Position numbers and translations under genes: made by a program | Part shown: piece by piece, positions 1 through 7,520 of the stretch | Layout: the number at the start of each line of letters is the position of its first letter | Numbering within the stretch: the first letter of the stretch is position 1 | From: Anaerolineae bacterium | GTDB taxonomy: Bacteria > Chloroflexota > Anaerolineae > Aggregatilineales > UBA3940 | Assembly (NCBI GenBank): GCA_016926985.1 | Contig: JAFGNO010000172.1 | Coordinates: forward strand, 1 to 11,151 | DNA: 11,151 nucleotides | Direction: 5' to 3' | The notes under the pieces: model-generated | Databases searched by the model: none | What the model was told of the DNA's origin: nothing | What the model saw: the letters and a program-made list of their open reading frames with translations, nothing else

Positions 1-676
1 GGGAACAACTACCCTCTGGGGGGCTGTGGCTCTGCAGGCACGCAAACGCTGGGTAACCGTCGCTGTGGCAGTCTATATCGTGCTGATGATTATGTCTCGC
101 ATGTCGTTAGGCGTGCATTTCCCCCAGGATGTGGGACTGGGGTTTGTTCTCGGATTGGCCTGGCTGGGGCTTTATGCCTGGATTGAGCCAAAGGCATCGA
201 CCTGGCTCCAAAAGCGAAAGCTCCGCGACCAGATCGGGCTGGTGATAGCTGCCACTCTGGTCATGATTCTCGTCTACCCCGGACTGATCCGGGTTTCTTC
301 GCCCGAATGGCTGGAGACTTCCGTGCCCATTGATGACCTCCTGGCGGGGCCACTCACGCCCATTGCGGCTTTTATGGGGCTGGGGATAGGGTTTGCGCTG
401 GAAACGAAGTATGTGGGGTTTGTTGCAGGAGGCAATTGGTGGAAGCGGCTTCTTCGCTTTGCTGTCGGGATAATCGGGGTGCTGATCCTGCGGTTTGGGC
501 TGAGCGCCCTGTTTGATGCGCTGTCGGAGGCCATTATCGCCTGGGAGCCACTATTTGAAGGGGCCTCCCGTTTTTTGTTCCGGATAATCCGGTATGGTCT
601 GATAGGGCTTTGGGCCGGGTTTGCCGCGCCGTGGGCCTTTGTGAAAGCAAAACTGGCAGAGGGAAAGCGTGCCTGA
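1..676 (+). CDS. PAP2-family phosphatase, 3' part (5' end outside window)
   Basis: The reading frame is open from the left edge (first full codon at base 2) to TGA at 674-676, so the gene is cut by the window; the GTG at 26 is probably internal. Near the start the protein shows SRMSLGVHFPQD (His codon at 116-118), which fits the third motif of the PAP2/lipid phosphate phosphatase signature, SRxxxxxHxxxD. The first two motifs (KxxxxxxRP and PSGH) must lie upstream. The remainder has several hydrophobic segments and ends in a GLWAGFAAPW-type segment that I recall from PAP2 proteins carrying a C-terminal membrane extension. Family knowledge: these integral membrane enzymes remove phosphate from lipid phosphates such as phosphatidate or undecaprenyl pyrophosphate; the substrate here is unknown. 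It overlaps the next gene by 8 nt, suggesting translational coupling. Confident about the family, not about the substrate. Confidence 0.85.
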   Translation, partial: GTTTLWGAVALQARKRWVTVAVAVYIVLMIMSRMSLGVHFPQDVGLGFVLGLAWLGLYAWIEPKASTWLQKRKLRDQIGLVIAATLVMILVYPGLIRVSSPEWLETSVPIDDLLAGPLTPIAAFMGLGIGFALETKYVGFVAGGNWWKRLLRFAVGIIGVLILRFGLSALFDALSEAIIAWEPLFEGASRFLFRIIRYGLIGLWAGFAAPWAFVKAKLAEGKRA

Positions 677-2051
677 AAACCGCCTACTTGCTGGCGCAGT
701 TCTGCTGGCGCTGCTGGTTTATGGCATTATCGGTGTGCTATATGCGGTCAACACCCCTCCCTGGCAGGCTCCGGATGAACCGGCCCACTATAACTATATT
801 GCCCAGGTTGCAGGGGAAGGTTGCTGTCCACTCCTTGAGCCCGGTGATTGGGATTCGGCTTATCTGGAGGAACTCAAGGCGGGACAATTTCCTGAAGACG
901 CGGACTTAACCCCGGTTCAATATGAAGACCACCAGCCCCCGCTGTATTATCTGGTCGGCGCGCTGGTATACCGGCTCTCAAACGGCAGTATGCTGGCGCT
1001 TCGTATTCTCTCCGTTATTTTTGGCGCGGGTGTGGCACTGGCGGCATATATGGCAGTCGTGCGGCTTGCCCCGGAGAATAAACCGATTGCCCTGGCAGTA
1101 TTGCTGTTTGTCGCTTTCCTGCCGCAGCATGTGGCGATCATGGCCAGCGTGAATAACGACAGCCTGGCCGAACTTGTCATTGGGATGCTGGCAGTTGTGG
1201 CAATTGGCTATGTGGGAAACCCGGTTGTGAATACTGCATCAGGCAGCAGAGAAGCTCTGGACAAAGTCAGCCGGCCTCACGCTGTGGCGTTGGGCGGATT
1301 GGCTGGTCTGGCTTTTCTAACCAAGCTGACAATCTATTTACCCGCCGTGTTGATTGTTGCCACCGCGATCCTTTGTCGCTGGCGCATTGAGCGCCACTCT
1401 GTTCGCTGGCTGCTGGCACAGGTCGGGTGGGCTGCGGGGCTGGCCTTGCTGCTGGGCCTTCCCTGGTGGATACGTAACATTGTAGTCTACGGATGGCTTG
1501 ATTTCCTGGGTCAGGGAGTGCACAATGCAGTGGTTGTGGGCCAGCTAAGAACTGGCGAATACATTCAGACAATTGGGTTTGGAACCTACCTCAAGCAGTT
1601 TTTAACAACGACCTATCACAGCTTCTGGGGCCAGTTCGGCTGGATGGGTGTGCCCATGCCCCCGCGTTATTACCTGGTCATTGGTATCTTCCTGATCGGT
1701 GCTGTGCCTGGCGTTGTGCTGTTTCTTCTCCTGGGTAAGATTTCCCGTTCTTCAAACCAGAAAGCTGGTATCTGGATTCTGTCAGCCCTTGCTGCGGCGA
1801 CTGCGTTTAATTACCTGTATTACAACCTGACGTTTGTGCAGTTACAGGGGCGCTACCTCTTTACAGCTCTGACGCCGGTTGGCCTGCTGGTTACCACCGG
1901 GCTGTACGGATGGGTGAAACTCATCGGGCGCCGGCTGAAAGGCAGCCTTTGGCGGCGCATACAGGCCTGGCTGCCCGCACTGGGATTGAGTTGGATGCCA
2001 ATTCTGGCGCTGGTTGCGCTTTATCGATTCGTGATTCCCTACCTGGAATGA
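669..2051 (+). CDS. DUF2142/GT-C-like polytopic membrane protein (probable glycosyltransferase)
   Basis: This is a 460-residue protein with about 10-12 hydrophobic segments. After the first membrane segment (about 7-27) comes a loop with PPWQAPDEPAHYNY (30-43), whose acidic pair Asp36-Glu37 sits where GT-C fold glycosyltransferases keep their catalytic or metal-binding acid. A second conserved-looking loop, EDHQPPLYY, is at 86-94, NNDSL at 162-166 and QGRYLF at 393-398 before the last segments; this order resembles DUF2142 and related membrane glycosyltransferases. Family members transfer sugars from polyprenyl-phosphate donors to envelope acceptors, but neither donor nor acceptor can be read here. 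The start is GTG at 669, inside the end of the preceding PAP2 gene, with GAGGGAAA just upstream as ribosome site. The PAP2 neighbour could recycle the polyprenyl carrier; that link is inference. Confidence 0.7.
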   Translation: MPENRLLAGAVLLALLVYGIIGVLYAVNTPPWQAPDEPAHYNYIAQVAGEGCCPLLEPGDWDSAYLEELKAGQFPEDADLTPVQYEDHQPPLYYLVGALVYRLSNGSMLALRILSVIFGAGVALAAYMAVVRLAPENKPIALAVLLFVAFLPQHVAIMASVNNDSLAELVIGMLAVVAIGYVGNPVVNTASGSREALDKVSRPHAVALGGLAGLAFLTKLTIYLPAVLIVATAILCRWRIERHSVRWLLAQVGWAAGLALLLGLPWWIRNIVVYGWLDFLGQGVHNAVVVGQLRTGEYIQTIGFGTYLKQFLTTTYHSFWGQFGWMGVPMPPRYYLVIGIFLIGAVPGVVLFLLLGKISRSSNQKAGIWILSALAAATAFNYLYYNLTFVQLQGRYLFTALTPVGLLVTTGLYGWVKLIGRRLKGSLWRRIQAWLPALGLSWMPILALVALYRFVIPYLE

Positions 2052-2062
2052 CCCTCTGATCG

Positions 2063-3091
2063 ATGCATTACGAAGCGGAAGTGTTGCCAGGGCTTGAGTC
2101 CTTTGCCCGTGCTGAGTTGGCCACCACATTTGGCGATGCGCTCCAATTTCACAGAAATCAGCCAACCGATAGTCTGCGTTTTGCCTATCCCGGGAGCCTC
2201 AGCAATCTGCTGTTGCTGCGAACCGTGGTGGCAATCTACCGGATTGAGCATTTCGCTGTGCCGCGCCCCCGCGCCCTGCTGGGCCATCAGCATCTGCAAC
2301 GCATTACCGGGCGGATCGATCATATTCGTGGTATGCACCCATCTGGTTCTTTCCTGACCTTCCGGATCAGTGCCGCGGGAAGCGAGTCTGCTGTATTCAT
2401 CCGCATCAAAGAGGCTATTGAGTCTCATACACGTATGGCATACAACCCGGACGATGCCGATCTCTTCATACGTATCTTTCCCGCCCCTACCGAACCGGGA
2501 TGGGAGGTGTTGATTCGTATCTCCCCAAGGCCCCTGTCTGCGCGGGGTTGGCGCGTATGCGATATGCCTGGGGCGTTGAATGCTACCGCCGCTGCTGCCA
2601 TGGTGGCGCTGACCGAACCGAGTGAAGACGATGTTTTTTATAATCCCATGTGTGGGTCGGGGACCCTGATGATTGAGCGCGCTCTGGCTGGTCCTGCCAT
2701 CCGAATCGGTGGATGCGACATCAGCAAAGAGGCGCTGCGTTGTGCTGCAGCTAATCTCAACGGCGCCGGGCTGGCAAAGCACATAGAATTAACGAAGATG
2801 GATGCAACCGGGCTTGATCTGCCCACTGATTCGGTGGATGTGGTCTGCGCCGATTTACCCTGGGGTCAACTTGCCGGGTCGGATGATGAAAACCTGATAC
2901 TCTACCCGGCGGCACTGGCGGAATGGGCGCGGGTGACCCGGCGGGGGGGGCGTATGGTGGCGATCACCCACGCAGTCAGGTTATTTGAGAGTTTGCTTGA
3001 CCGGTTGGAGCGCGAATGGCAGTTGAGCGCTGAATACAGGATATTCCAGGGTGGGTTGCACCCGCGTATCTACGCCTTCAGGCGAAAGTGA
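2063..3091 (+). CDS. THUMP-domain RNA (guanine-N2)-type methyltransferase
   Basis: This 342-residue protein has an N-terminal THUMP/ferredoxin-like RNA-binding part (about 1-160) and a Rossmann methyltransferase domain (about 165-342). The SAM motif I is NPMCGSGT (194-201), followed by an acidic GCDIS (217-221), DATGL (247-251) and the catalytic-loop motif DLPWG (264-268). This layout matches the COG0116 group, which includes RlmL (23S rRNA m2G) and the Trm14/TrmN/THUMPD3 tRNA m2G enzymes. The short length, without a second methyltransferase domain, favours the Trm14/TrmN side over RlmL. The start is well fixed: an in-frame TGA lies at 2057-2059, two codons before ATG 2063. No good Shine-Dalgarno is seen, so translation probably couples to the upstream gene 11 nt away. 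An 8-G run at 2943-2950 lies within the gene but the frame is intact. Exact target base is not deducible. Confidence 0.85.
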   Translation: MHYEAEVLPGLESFARAELATTFGDALQFHRNQPTDSLRFAYPGSLSNLLLLRTVVAIYRIEHFAVPRPRALLGHQHLQRITGRIDHIRGMHPSGSFLTFRISAAGSESAVFIRIKEAIESHTRMAYNPDDADLFIRIFPAPTEPGWEVLIRISPRPLSARGWRVCDMPGALNATAAAAMVALTEPSEDDVFYNPMCGSGTLMIERALAGPAIRIGGCDISKEALRCAAANLNGAGLAKHIELTKMDATGLDLPTDSVDVVCADLPWGQLAGSDDENLILYPAALAEWARVTRRGGRMVAITHAVRLFESLLDRLEREWQLSAEYRIFQGGLHPRIYAFRRK

Positions 3092-3879
3092 GTATGGCCA
3101 TGGGAACCAACCCTCTTGATAACCCCGTAGTATTATCCATGATTTTCTATCCCCGGGCGGATGTCATGGCCTCGCAGCCTGAGAAAGGCATATTTGATGG
3201 CACCATCCCGGTTGAGGATGATATTGTGCTGGGCTACCGGCTGCATATGAGCCAGCCTGGTCACCCGGTGATCGTATTTTTCCATGGGAACGGCGAGATT
3301 GCCTCTGATTACGCCAGCATGGCTCCCCTGTTTTATCGGGCCGGGGCATCGCTGCTTGTTGTGGATTACCGGGGTTATGGGTGGAGCACCGGGCAGCCCA
3401 AAATAAGCACGCTGGGTCAGGATGTTGAAAGCGTTTTTTGTGCGCTCCCTGACATTCTATCTCGTGCTGGGGTAACAGGTGAAGACCTGTACCTGATGGG
3501 CCGATCGTTGGGCAGCGCATATGCCATCCAGATGGCGTATACGCACAGTAGTTCATTCAGGGGGCTGATCATTGAAAGCGGGTTCGCCAATACCTTCTTG
3601 CTTTTGGAGAGGCTGGGTTTTCCACCTCAGATGCTGGTCGGTGTGCCAGACCCAATCAATAACGGGGAGAAAATGAGAACCATGGAACTCCCTCTGCTGG
3701 TGATCCACGGCGTCAGGGATATGCTGATCCCGTTTATGGAAGGACTGGCGCTCTACGAAGCGTCGCCGGTTCAGGACAAAACACTTGTTCGTATCAACGG
3801 GGGACATAACGACCTGCTGATGTTTGGCGCAGGCCCCTATTTCGCGTCCATCCAGAATTTTCTGAACAGCACGTTGTAA
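3088..3879 (+). CDS. alpha/beta hydrolase
   Basis: A 263-residue cytoplasmic-looking protein with the full alpha/beta-hydrolase set: oxyanion-hole HGNGE at 66-70, a DYRGYGWSTG turn at 93-102, nucleophile elbow GRSLGS with Ser140, acid Asp211 in HGVRDMLIP and His240 in GGHNDL. Residues 93-102 and the elbow resemble the BEM46/ABHD12-13-like branch of serine hydrolases. The predicted reaction is hydrolysis of an ester or amide; the substrate is unknown. The first 45 residues contain a mildly hydrophobic stretch but no clear signal peptide. GTG 3088 overlaps the preceding TGA (4-nt overlap), and ATG codons at 3094 and 3100 are equally possible starts because no strong ribosome site separates them. 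It is the last gene of the plus-strand run and is followed at once by a strong inverted repeat. Confidence 0.85.
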   Translation: MSMAMGTNPLDNPVVLSMIFYPRADVMASQPEKGIFDGTIPVEDDIVLGYRLHMSQPGHPVIVFFHGNGEIASDYASMAPLFYRAGASLLVVDYRGYGWSTGQPKISTLGQDVESVFCALPDILSRAGVTGEDLYLMGRSLGSAYAIQMAYTHSSSFRGLIIESGFANTFLLLERLGFPPQMLVGVPDPINNGEKMRTMELPLLVIHGVRDMLIPFMEGLALYEASPVQDKTLVRINGGHNDLLMFGAGPYFASIQNFLNSTL

Positions 3880-3880
3880 T

Positions 3881-3912
3881 CAAATGGGGAGCCTGGATTG
3901 GCTCCCCATTTG
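3881..3912. terminator. Shared hairpin between convergent operons
   Basis: CAAATGGGGAGCC (3881-3893), loop TGGATT, then its exact complement GGCTCCCCATTTG (3900-3912) forms a perfect 13-bp stem. It begins one base after the hydrolase stop and lies 30 nt past the kinase stop at 3943, so it can fold in transcripts from either side. There is no run of T after the stem on either strand (plus side reads TGTTGAGG), so it may act as a weak intrinsic terminator or as a 3'-end stabilising hairpin. Confidence 0.7.
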
Positions 3913-3942
3913 TGTTGAGGAAAGTCTGATAAGGAAAGGTGG

Positions 3943-6720
3943 TTAACCCTGCGGGCGCTGGCGTGCCCAGGGTCCCGTGATGTCCTCGTCGAGCGTATAG
4001 TCTTCGGGCTCCTCGTCTTCTTTGCGCTCAATAAACTGGCGCCAGAACATGGCCCGGTTGCCCATTGCAGCCACCAGTGCCCCTGAAGTAATGATGCTCA
4101 ACAACAATGCCCGGAAGAACATTCCCTCGGCCACATTCCCCACTGTGTAGTAGCTGATCGCCATAATCAGCGCCATTCCCACCGTGAAAATCAGCCGACG
4201 CAGTTTCTGGTTAAGCGTGTCGAGCAGCTTGATGCTCATCAAGCGCTCAATGACCAGGATGCCAGCCAGCGCAGTGATCACCTGAGTGATGAAGGCAAGC
4301 GGATTCACCTGATTCCCCAGCACTGCCACCAGAATGATGTGTGTGGCAATGATCAGTAATGCGGAAGGAACCTGCGCCTCCAGCGCGCCAAGGCTGAGTG
4401 CGCCAAGGGGTAAGATGCCCAGGCCAGCCATGCCGGGCGAACCGATAATGACGCCAGCGCCCAGCGGGTTCCAGGCACGTGGACGGCGTTTATCAAAAAA
4501 GAAGCTCACAACAACATATAGAAACAGGATGATGGCAACAATGATGGTCTGTGTCAGCCGGACAGGGGCCAGGGCCGCAATCAGCGAGGCAAAGACCAGC
4601 GGTGGGCCGATCAATGGGTTAGCTATCGTGGCCAGCGTGCCAATAATCCCTCCCCAGACTATCGCAGGGAAGGTTGGCGAATCGATCAGATAGGCGGCAA
4701 AAAAGGACACGCCCAATGACATGAAGAAGGCCCCGGCAGTCCGCCGGAGAAGGTTCAGGTTTGTCCCACTCTTGCTGCCTGCAGCAGGGTCGGCCTGGAT
4801 GGGCCACTGGCTGAGGAGAAACGAAATGGGCAGCGTGAGAACCGCCAGCAAGATCGGGAAAAATCTGATGTTGTCCAGCCCTGCTGCCTCTGGTCGGTAC
4901 AGCAGATGTACGGATAAAAGCAACGAAAATCCAAGTCCCAGCCCCATCGCTCTCAGCGCTGGGTGATCGACGCGGCGATTGGATACAGATAAAACAGCGG
5001 CAAGCGCCCAGGCTGCTGCAATAATCAGGGGAAGACCCAGTGTATCGACAATGATATTCCCGATAGTCGTGTTGGTATGCAGAAGCGTCGCCAGCAGGCC
5101 CTGCATGTCGGTGTAGCCGAGCCACGTGGAGCTATCTTCAAACAGTCCCAGATAAGTTGTGTTGAAATCCGTAAAGAACAGCTTCTCTTTAACATCCGGG
5201 GAGAGCGTCGGTGCAGGCAGCAGTCCCCCCGCATCCGGCCAACCAAGGGTGATGGCAAAGAGAACGGCAAAAATTGTGCCCAATGCGACAGGTGTAACCA
5301 CGCGCCTTGCGCGCAGCCACCAGGGTGCCAGCAGGGGCACCAACCAGCCCAGCGGATTTCCGGCAACAGCTGCCGTCACCAGCATGAGCATAATTTCGCG
5401 GGAGCTAAGGCGAGCGCCCACCACGATGGTTGCCACCAGCCAGATCACAGCTAGACCGGGCGCATGCGCCAGCAGGGGAGCCAGAATGAGCAGCATGGAC
5501 GTAAGGGCGCCGACCATTGGGGCGCGCAAAAGGCCATAAAGCAGGATGCCTGGCACCAGCGACAGAAGCCCAACCTCCAGCGTGGCATTCTCAGTCAACC
5601 GCAGGAGCATGACAAAAGTAGCAAGGCTGAGGCCCAGGGCCTGCACCCAGGTTCCCAACCACTCTTTACTGGCAATCCATGTCGAGATGCTGTTCAGATC
5701 AATCTTGATCTCATCCAGCTGGGCCAGGGGTGATAGGGGAGCGGGCATTCCTGGTGCCCCCGGGAACGGCACCGCCGTGGCAGACTGGGGAATTCCTGAT
5801 ACAGGAGCAGACAGCGTTGGGATTGGACCGGCTGCGCTGGAGACTGCCTCAATGCTGTGGAAACTGTCGGGGCGGGTAGCGACTGCGGCGCCGGTCGCAG
5901 CGCTTACTGCATACTCAAGCGCCTCGATCATCTCCTCTGCTTTCTGGAAGCGGTCGGCGCGCTCTTTTGCCATGGCCTGCAAGACCACTGCTTCAACTTC
6001 AGGATGAATATTTGGGTTGAAACTGCGCACACTGGGAGGCGCTTCATTAATATGCTTGAGCATGACCGCCATTGGATTGTCTGCGGTGAATGGGACGCGC
6101 CCGGTCAGCATTTCAAAGAGCATAACACCCAGCGCATAGATATCCGTGCGAGAATCGATATCCTCGCCGAGGCCCTGTTCAGGCGACATGTAGGTTGGTG
6201 TCCCCACAACACTGCCAGTACCGGTCAGGTTCTGACCTCCTTCAAGGCTCTTGGCAATACCAAAGTCGCTCAGGAACGCATTTCCTTGCCCGTCGATCAG
6301 AATATTGGCAGGCTTCAGGTCGCGGTGGATGATGCCCCGGCTGTGGGCAAAGTCAAGCGCACTGGCTATCTGTTTAAAAATCGCTACTGCGTCTTTGCCC
6401 GGCATTCCCCCTTCGACAATGCGATCTTCAAGCGTGCCGGTGGGTAGATAGCGCATCACGATATAGAGCATGCCATCATGCTCGCCAAAATCGTAAACGG
6501 GCAGGATATGGGCATGCTCTATCTGGGCAATGACCTGCGCCTCGTTTTTGAAACGCCCCACAAAAGCCGGGTCACTGCTGTACTGCTGTGCCATGATTTT
6601 GACAGCTACATGGCGGTTCATAGATGATTGGAAACCTTTGTAGACGGCTGCCATGCCGCCTTTTCCAATCAGTTCCACGATCTCATAATTTCCTAATGTT
6701 TTTCCGATGAGCTGCTCCAT
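3943..6720 (-). CDS. Ser/Thr protein kinase fused to a large multi-spanning membrane domain
   Basis: This 925-residue protein begins with a complete Hanks-type kinase domain (about 11-270): glycine loop GKGGMAAVYK (19-28), ATP-lysine 41 in AVK, Glu60, catalytic HRDLKPANIL (132-141, Asp134), DFG at 152-154, activation segment with possible phosphosites up to SPE (179-181). All catalytic residues are present, so it should be active in the cytoplasm. A Pro/Ala/Ser-rich linker (about 280-335) leads to about 12-14 hydrophobic segments (356-890), then an acidic cytoplasmic-looking tail (899-925). There is no PASTA, NHL or other known extracellular sensor, and I do not recognise the membrane module. 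Most bacterial kinases of this class have one transmembrane segment, so this architecture is unusual. ATG 6720 has AGGGGA eight bases upstream (complement at 6729-6734). The gene lies 95 nt behind the lipoprotein gene, probably in the same transcript. Confidence 0.9.
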   Translation of the reverse strand: MEQLIGKTLGNYEIVELIGKGGMAAVYKGFQSSMNRHVAVKIMAQQYSSDPAFVGRFKNEAQVIAQIEHAHILPVYDFGEHDGMLYIVMRYLPTGTLEDRIVEGGMPGKDAVAIFKQIASALDFAHSRGIIHRDLKPANILIDGQGNAFLSDFGIAKSLEGGQNLTGTGSVVGTPTYMSPEQGLGEDIDSRTDIYALGVMLFEMLTGRVPFTADNPMAVMLKHINEAPPSVRSFNPNIHPEVEAVVLQAMAKERADRFQKAEEMIEALEYAVSAATGAAVATRPDSFHSIEAVSSAAGPIPTLSAPVSGIPQSATAVPFPGAPGMPAPLSPLAQLDEIKIDLNSISTWIASKEWLGTWVQALGLSLATFVMLLRLTENATLEVGLLSLVPGILLYGLLRAPMVGALTSMLLILAPLLAHAPGLAVIWLVATIVVGARLSSREIMLMLVTAAVAGNPLGWLVPLLAPWWLRARRVVTPVALGTIFAVLFAITLGWPDAGGLLPAPTLSPDVKEKLFFTDFNTTYLGLFEDSSTWLGYTDMQGLLATLLHTNTTIGNIIVDTLGLPLIIAAAWALAAVLSVSNRRVDHPALRAMGLGLGFSLLLSVHLLYRPEAAGLDNIRFFPILLAVLTLPISFLLSQWPIQADPAAGSKSGTNLNLLRRTAGAFFMSLGVSFFAAYLIDSPTFPAIVWGGIIGTLATIANPLIGPPLVFASLIAALAPVRLTQTIIVAIILFLYVVVSFFFDKRRPRAWNPLGAGVIIGSPGMAGLGILPLGALSLGALEAQVPSALLIIATHIILVAVLGNQVNPLAFITQVITALAGILVIERLMSIKLLDTLNQKLRRLIFTVGMALIMAISYYTVGNVAEGMFFRALLLSIITSGALVAAMGNRAMFWRQFIERKEDEEPEDYTLDEDITGPWARQRPQG

Positions 6721-6815
6721 ATATGAAGTCCCCTATCTATTGCTTGTGGAGCTATGAGGAGTAGTGTACATGCACTTACCTGTATATGCCACTTCTTTTA
6801 ATTGCGATGGAGAAT

Positions 6816-7520
6816 TTACTGGCCGTCCTGATTGGAGACAAGCAAGTTGTCAAACGCCACCTGAAATCCACCGTAAGGAGAACTTTCGCCAATAAATCCC
6901 ACTAATCCTGGTTCATACTCAAGGCCGGAGAGCTGGCTGACTGGCGTTCCGTTAATATAAACAGTCATCTGACCGGAAAAGAGGTCGATGCGAAGCGAGT
7001 TTGTATTGTTGCCGGGCAGGATCGGGTAGGCCAGCGTGAAGCCGCCAACCAATGACTCCTGAGCCCGGCAGCCATCCTCACAGTAGCCAATGTCGTACCG
7101 ACCATCGCCAGTGATCAGGCAGTAGTAGAACTGGCTGAGATTGCTGGTTCCCAGCAGCAGCAAACCAAAAGCACTGGCTTCCGGGCCACTCAATAACCTG
7201 GTATCTACTTGATAAATGCCATCGCCAAAAGCGCGCTGTTGATGGGTCCAGGCGAGGAACTCGGGCTCGGTGATCGACAGGACATAACGACCATCCTTAA
7301 CGACCCCATGGCTGTGCTCTCCCCTGCCCACCAGCCAATCGCCAGGCTGATCAAAGTCTGCGTTATATGGGCCTTCAATCGTAATAACAACCACGGTAGG
7401 ACGGGGTTCCGTCTGCAGGAAATCTGTGTCATCCTGTCGGCATCCCACGGCAGACAGGGTGCAAACCAACCCGCATACCATCCATAGCCATTGTCGAGGG
7501 ATCATCTTCAGCCCAGACAC
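6816..7520 (-). CDS. Secreted lipoprotein with concanavalin A-like (LamG/DUF1080-like) domain
   Basis: The 234-residue product starts with a basic, hydrophobic signal peptide ending in LSAVGC, a plausible though not perfect lipobox with Cys27 as lipidation site. The mature part is a beta-rich domain: ADFDQPGDW (54-62), DGIYQVDTRLLSG (100-112), FGLLLLG (118-124), QFYYCLITGDGRYDIG (130-145), LRIDLFSGQMTVYINGTPV (176-194) and a terminal FDNLLV (223-228). This strand pattern is typical of jelly-roll lectin/glucanase-like domains that often form ectodomains of signalling proteins; no catalytic residues of a glycosidase are evident. Three extra cysteines (133, 147, 151) might form a disulfide. GTG 7520 shares its first base with the TAG stop of the oxidoreductase; the ATG at 7505 (residue 6) is an alternative start and gives a shorter signal peptide. 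Ligand unknown. Co-transcription with the downstream kinase is likely. Confidence 0.75.
   Translation of the reverse strand: MSGLKMIPRQWLWMVCGLVCTLSAVGCRQDDTDFLQTEPRPTVVVITIEGPYNADFDQPGDWLVGRGEHSHGVVKDGRYVLSITEPEFLAWTHQQRAFGDGIYQVDTRLLSGPEASAFGLLLLGTSNLSQFYYCLITGDGRYDIGYCEDGCRAQESLVGGFTLAYPILPGNNTNSLRIDLFSGQMTVYINGTPVSQLSGLEYEPGLVGFIGESSPYGGFQVAFDNLLVSNQDGQ

Noticed and set aside
2039..2782. Long minus-strand open frame opposite the methyltransferase.
   Set aside because: It is the mirror of a clearly coding frame with recognisable domains; its own translation resembles no protein family.
5025..5539. Several short overlapping open frames on both strands within the membrane part of the kinase.
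   Set aside because: They are by-products of a GC-rich hydrophobic coding region; none has start signals or recognisable sequence.
5857..6447. Plus-strand open frame opposite the kinase domain.
   Set aside because: The kinase motifs on the other strand explain the sequence; the translation is His/Arg-rich and shapeless.
6721..6815. Separate promoter for the kinase in the 95-nt gap.
   Set aside because: TATACA- and TACACT-like hexamers exist, but no acceptable -35 stands at 16-18 bases; read-through from upstream is simpler.
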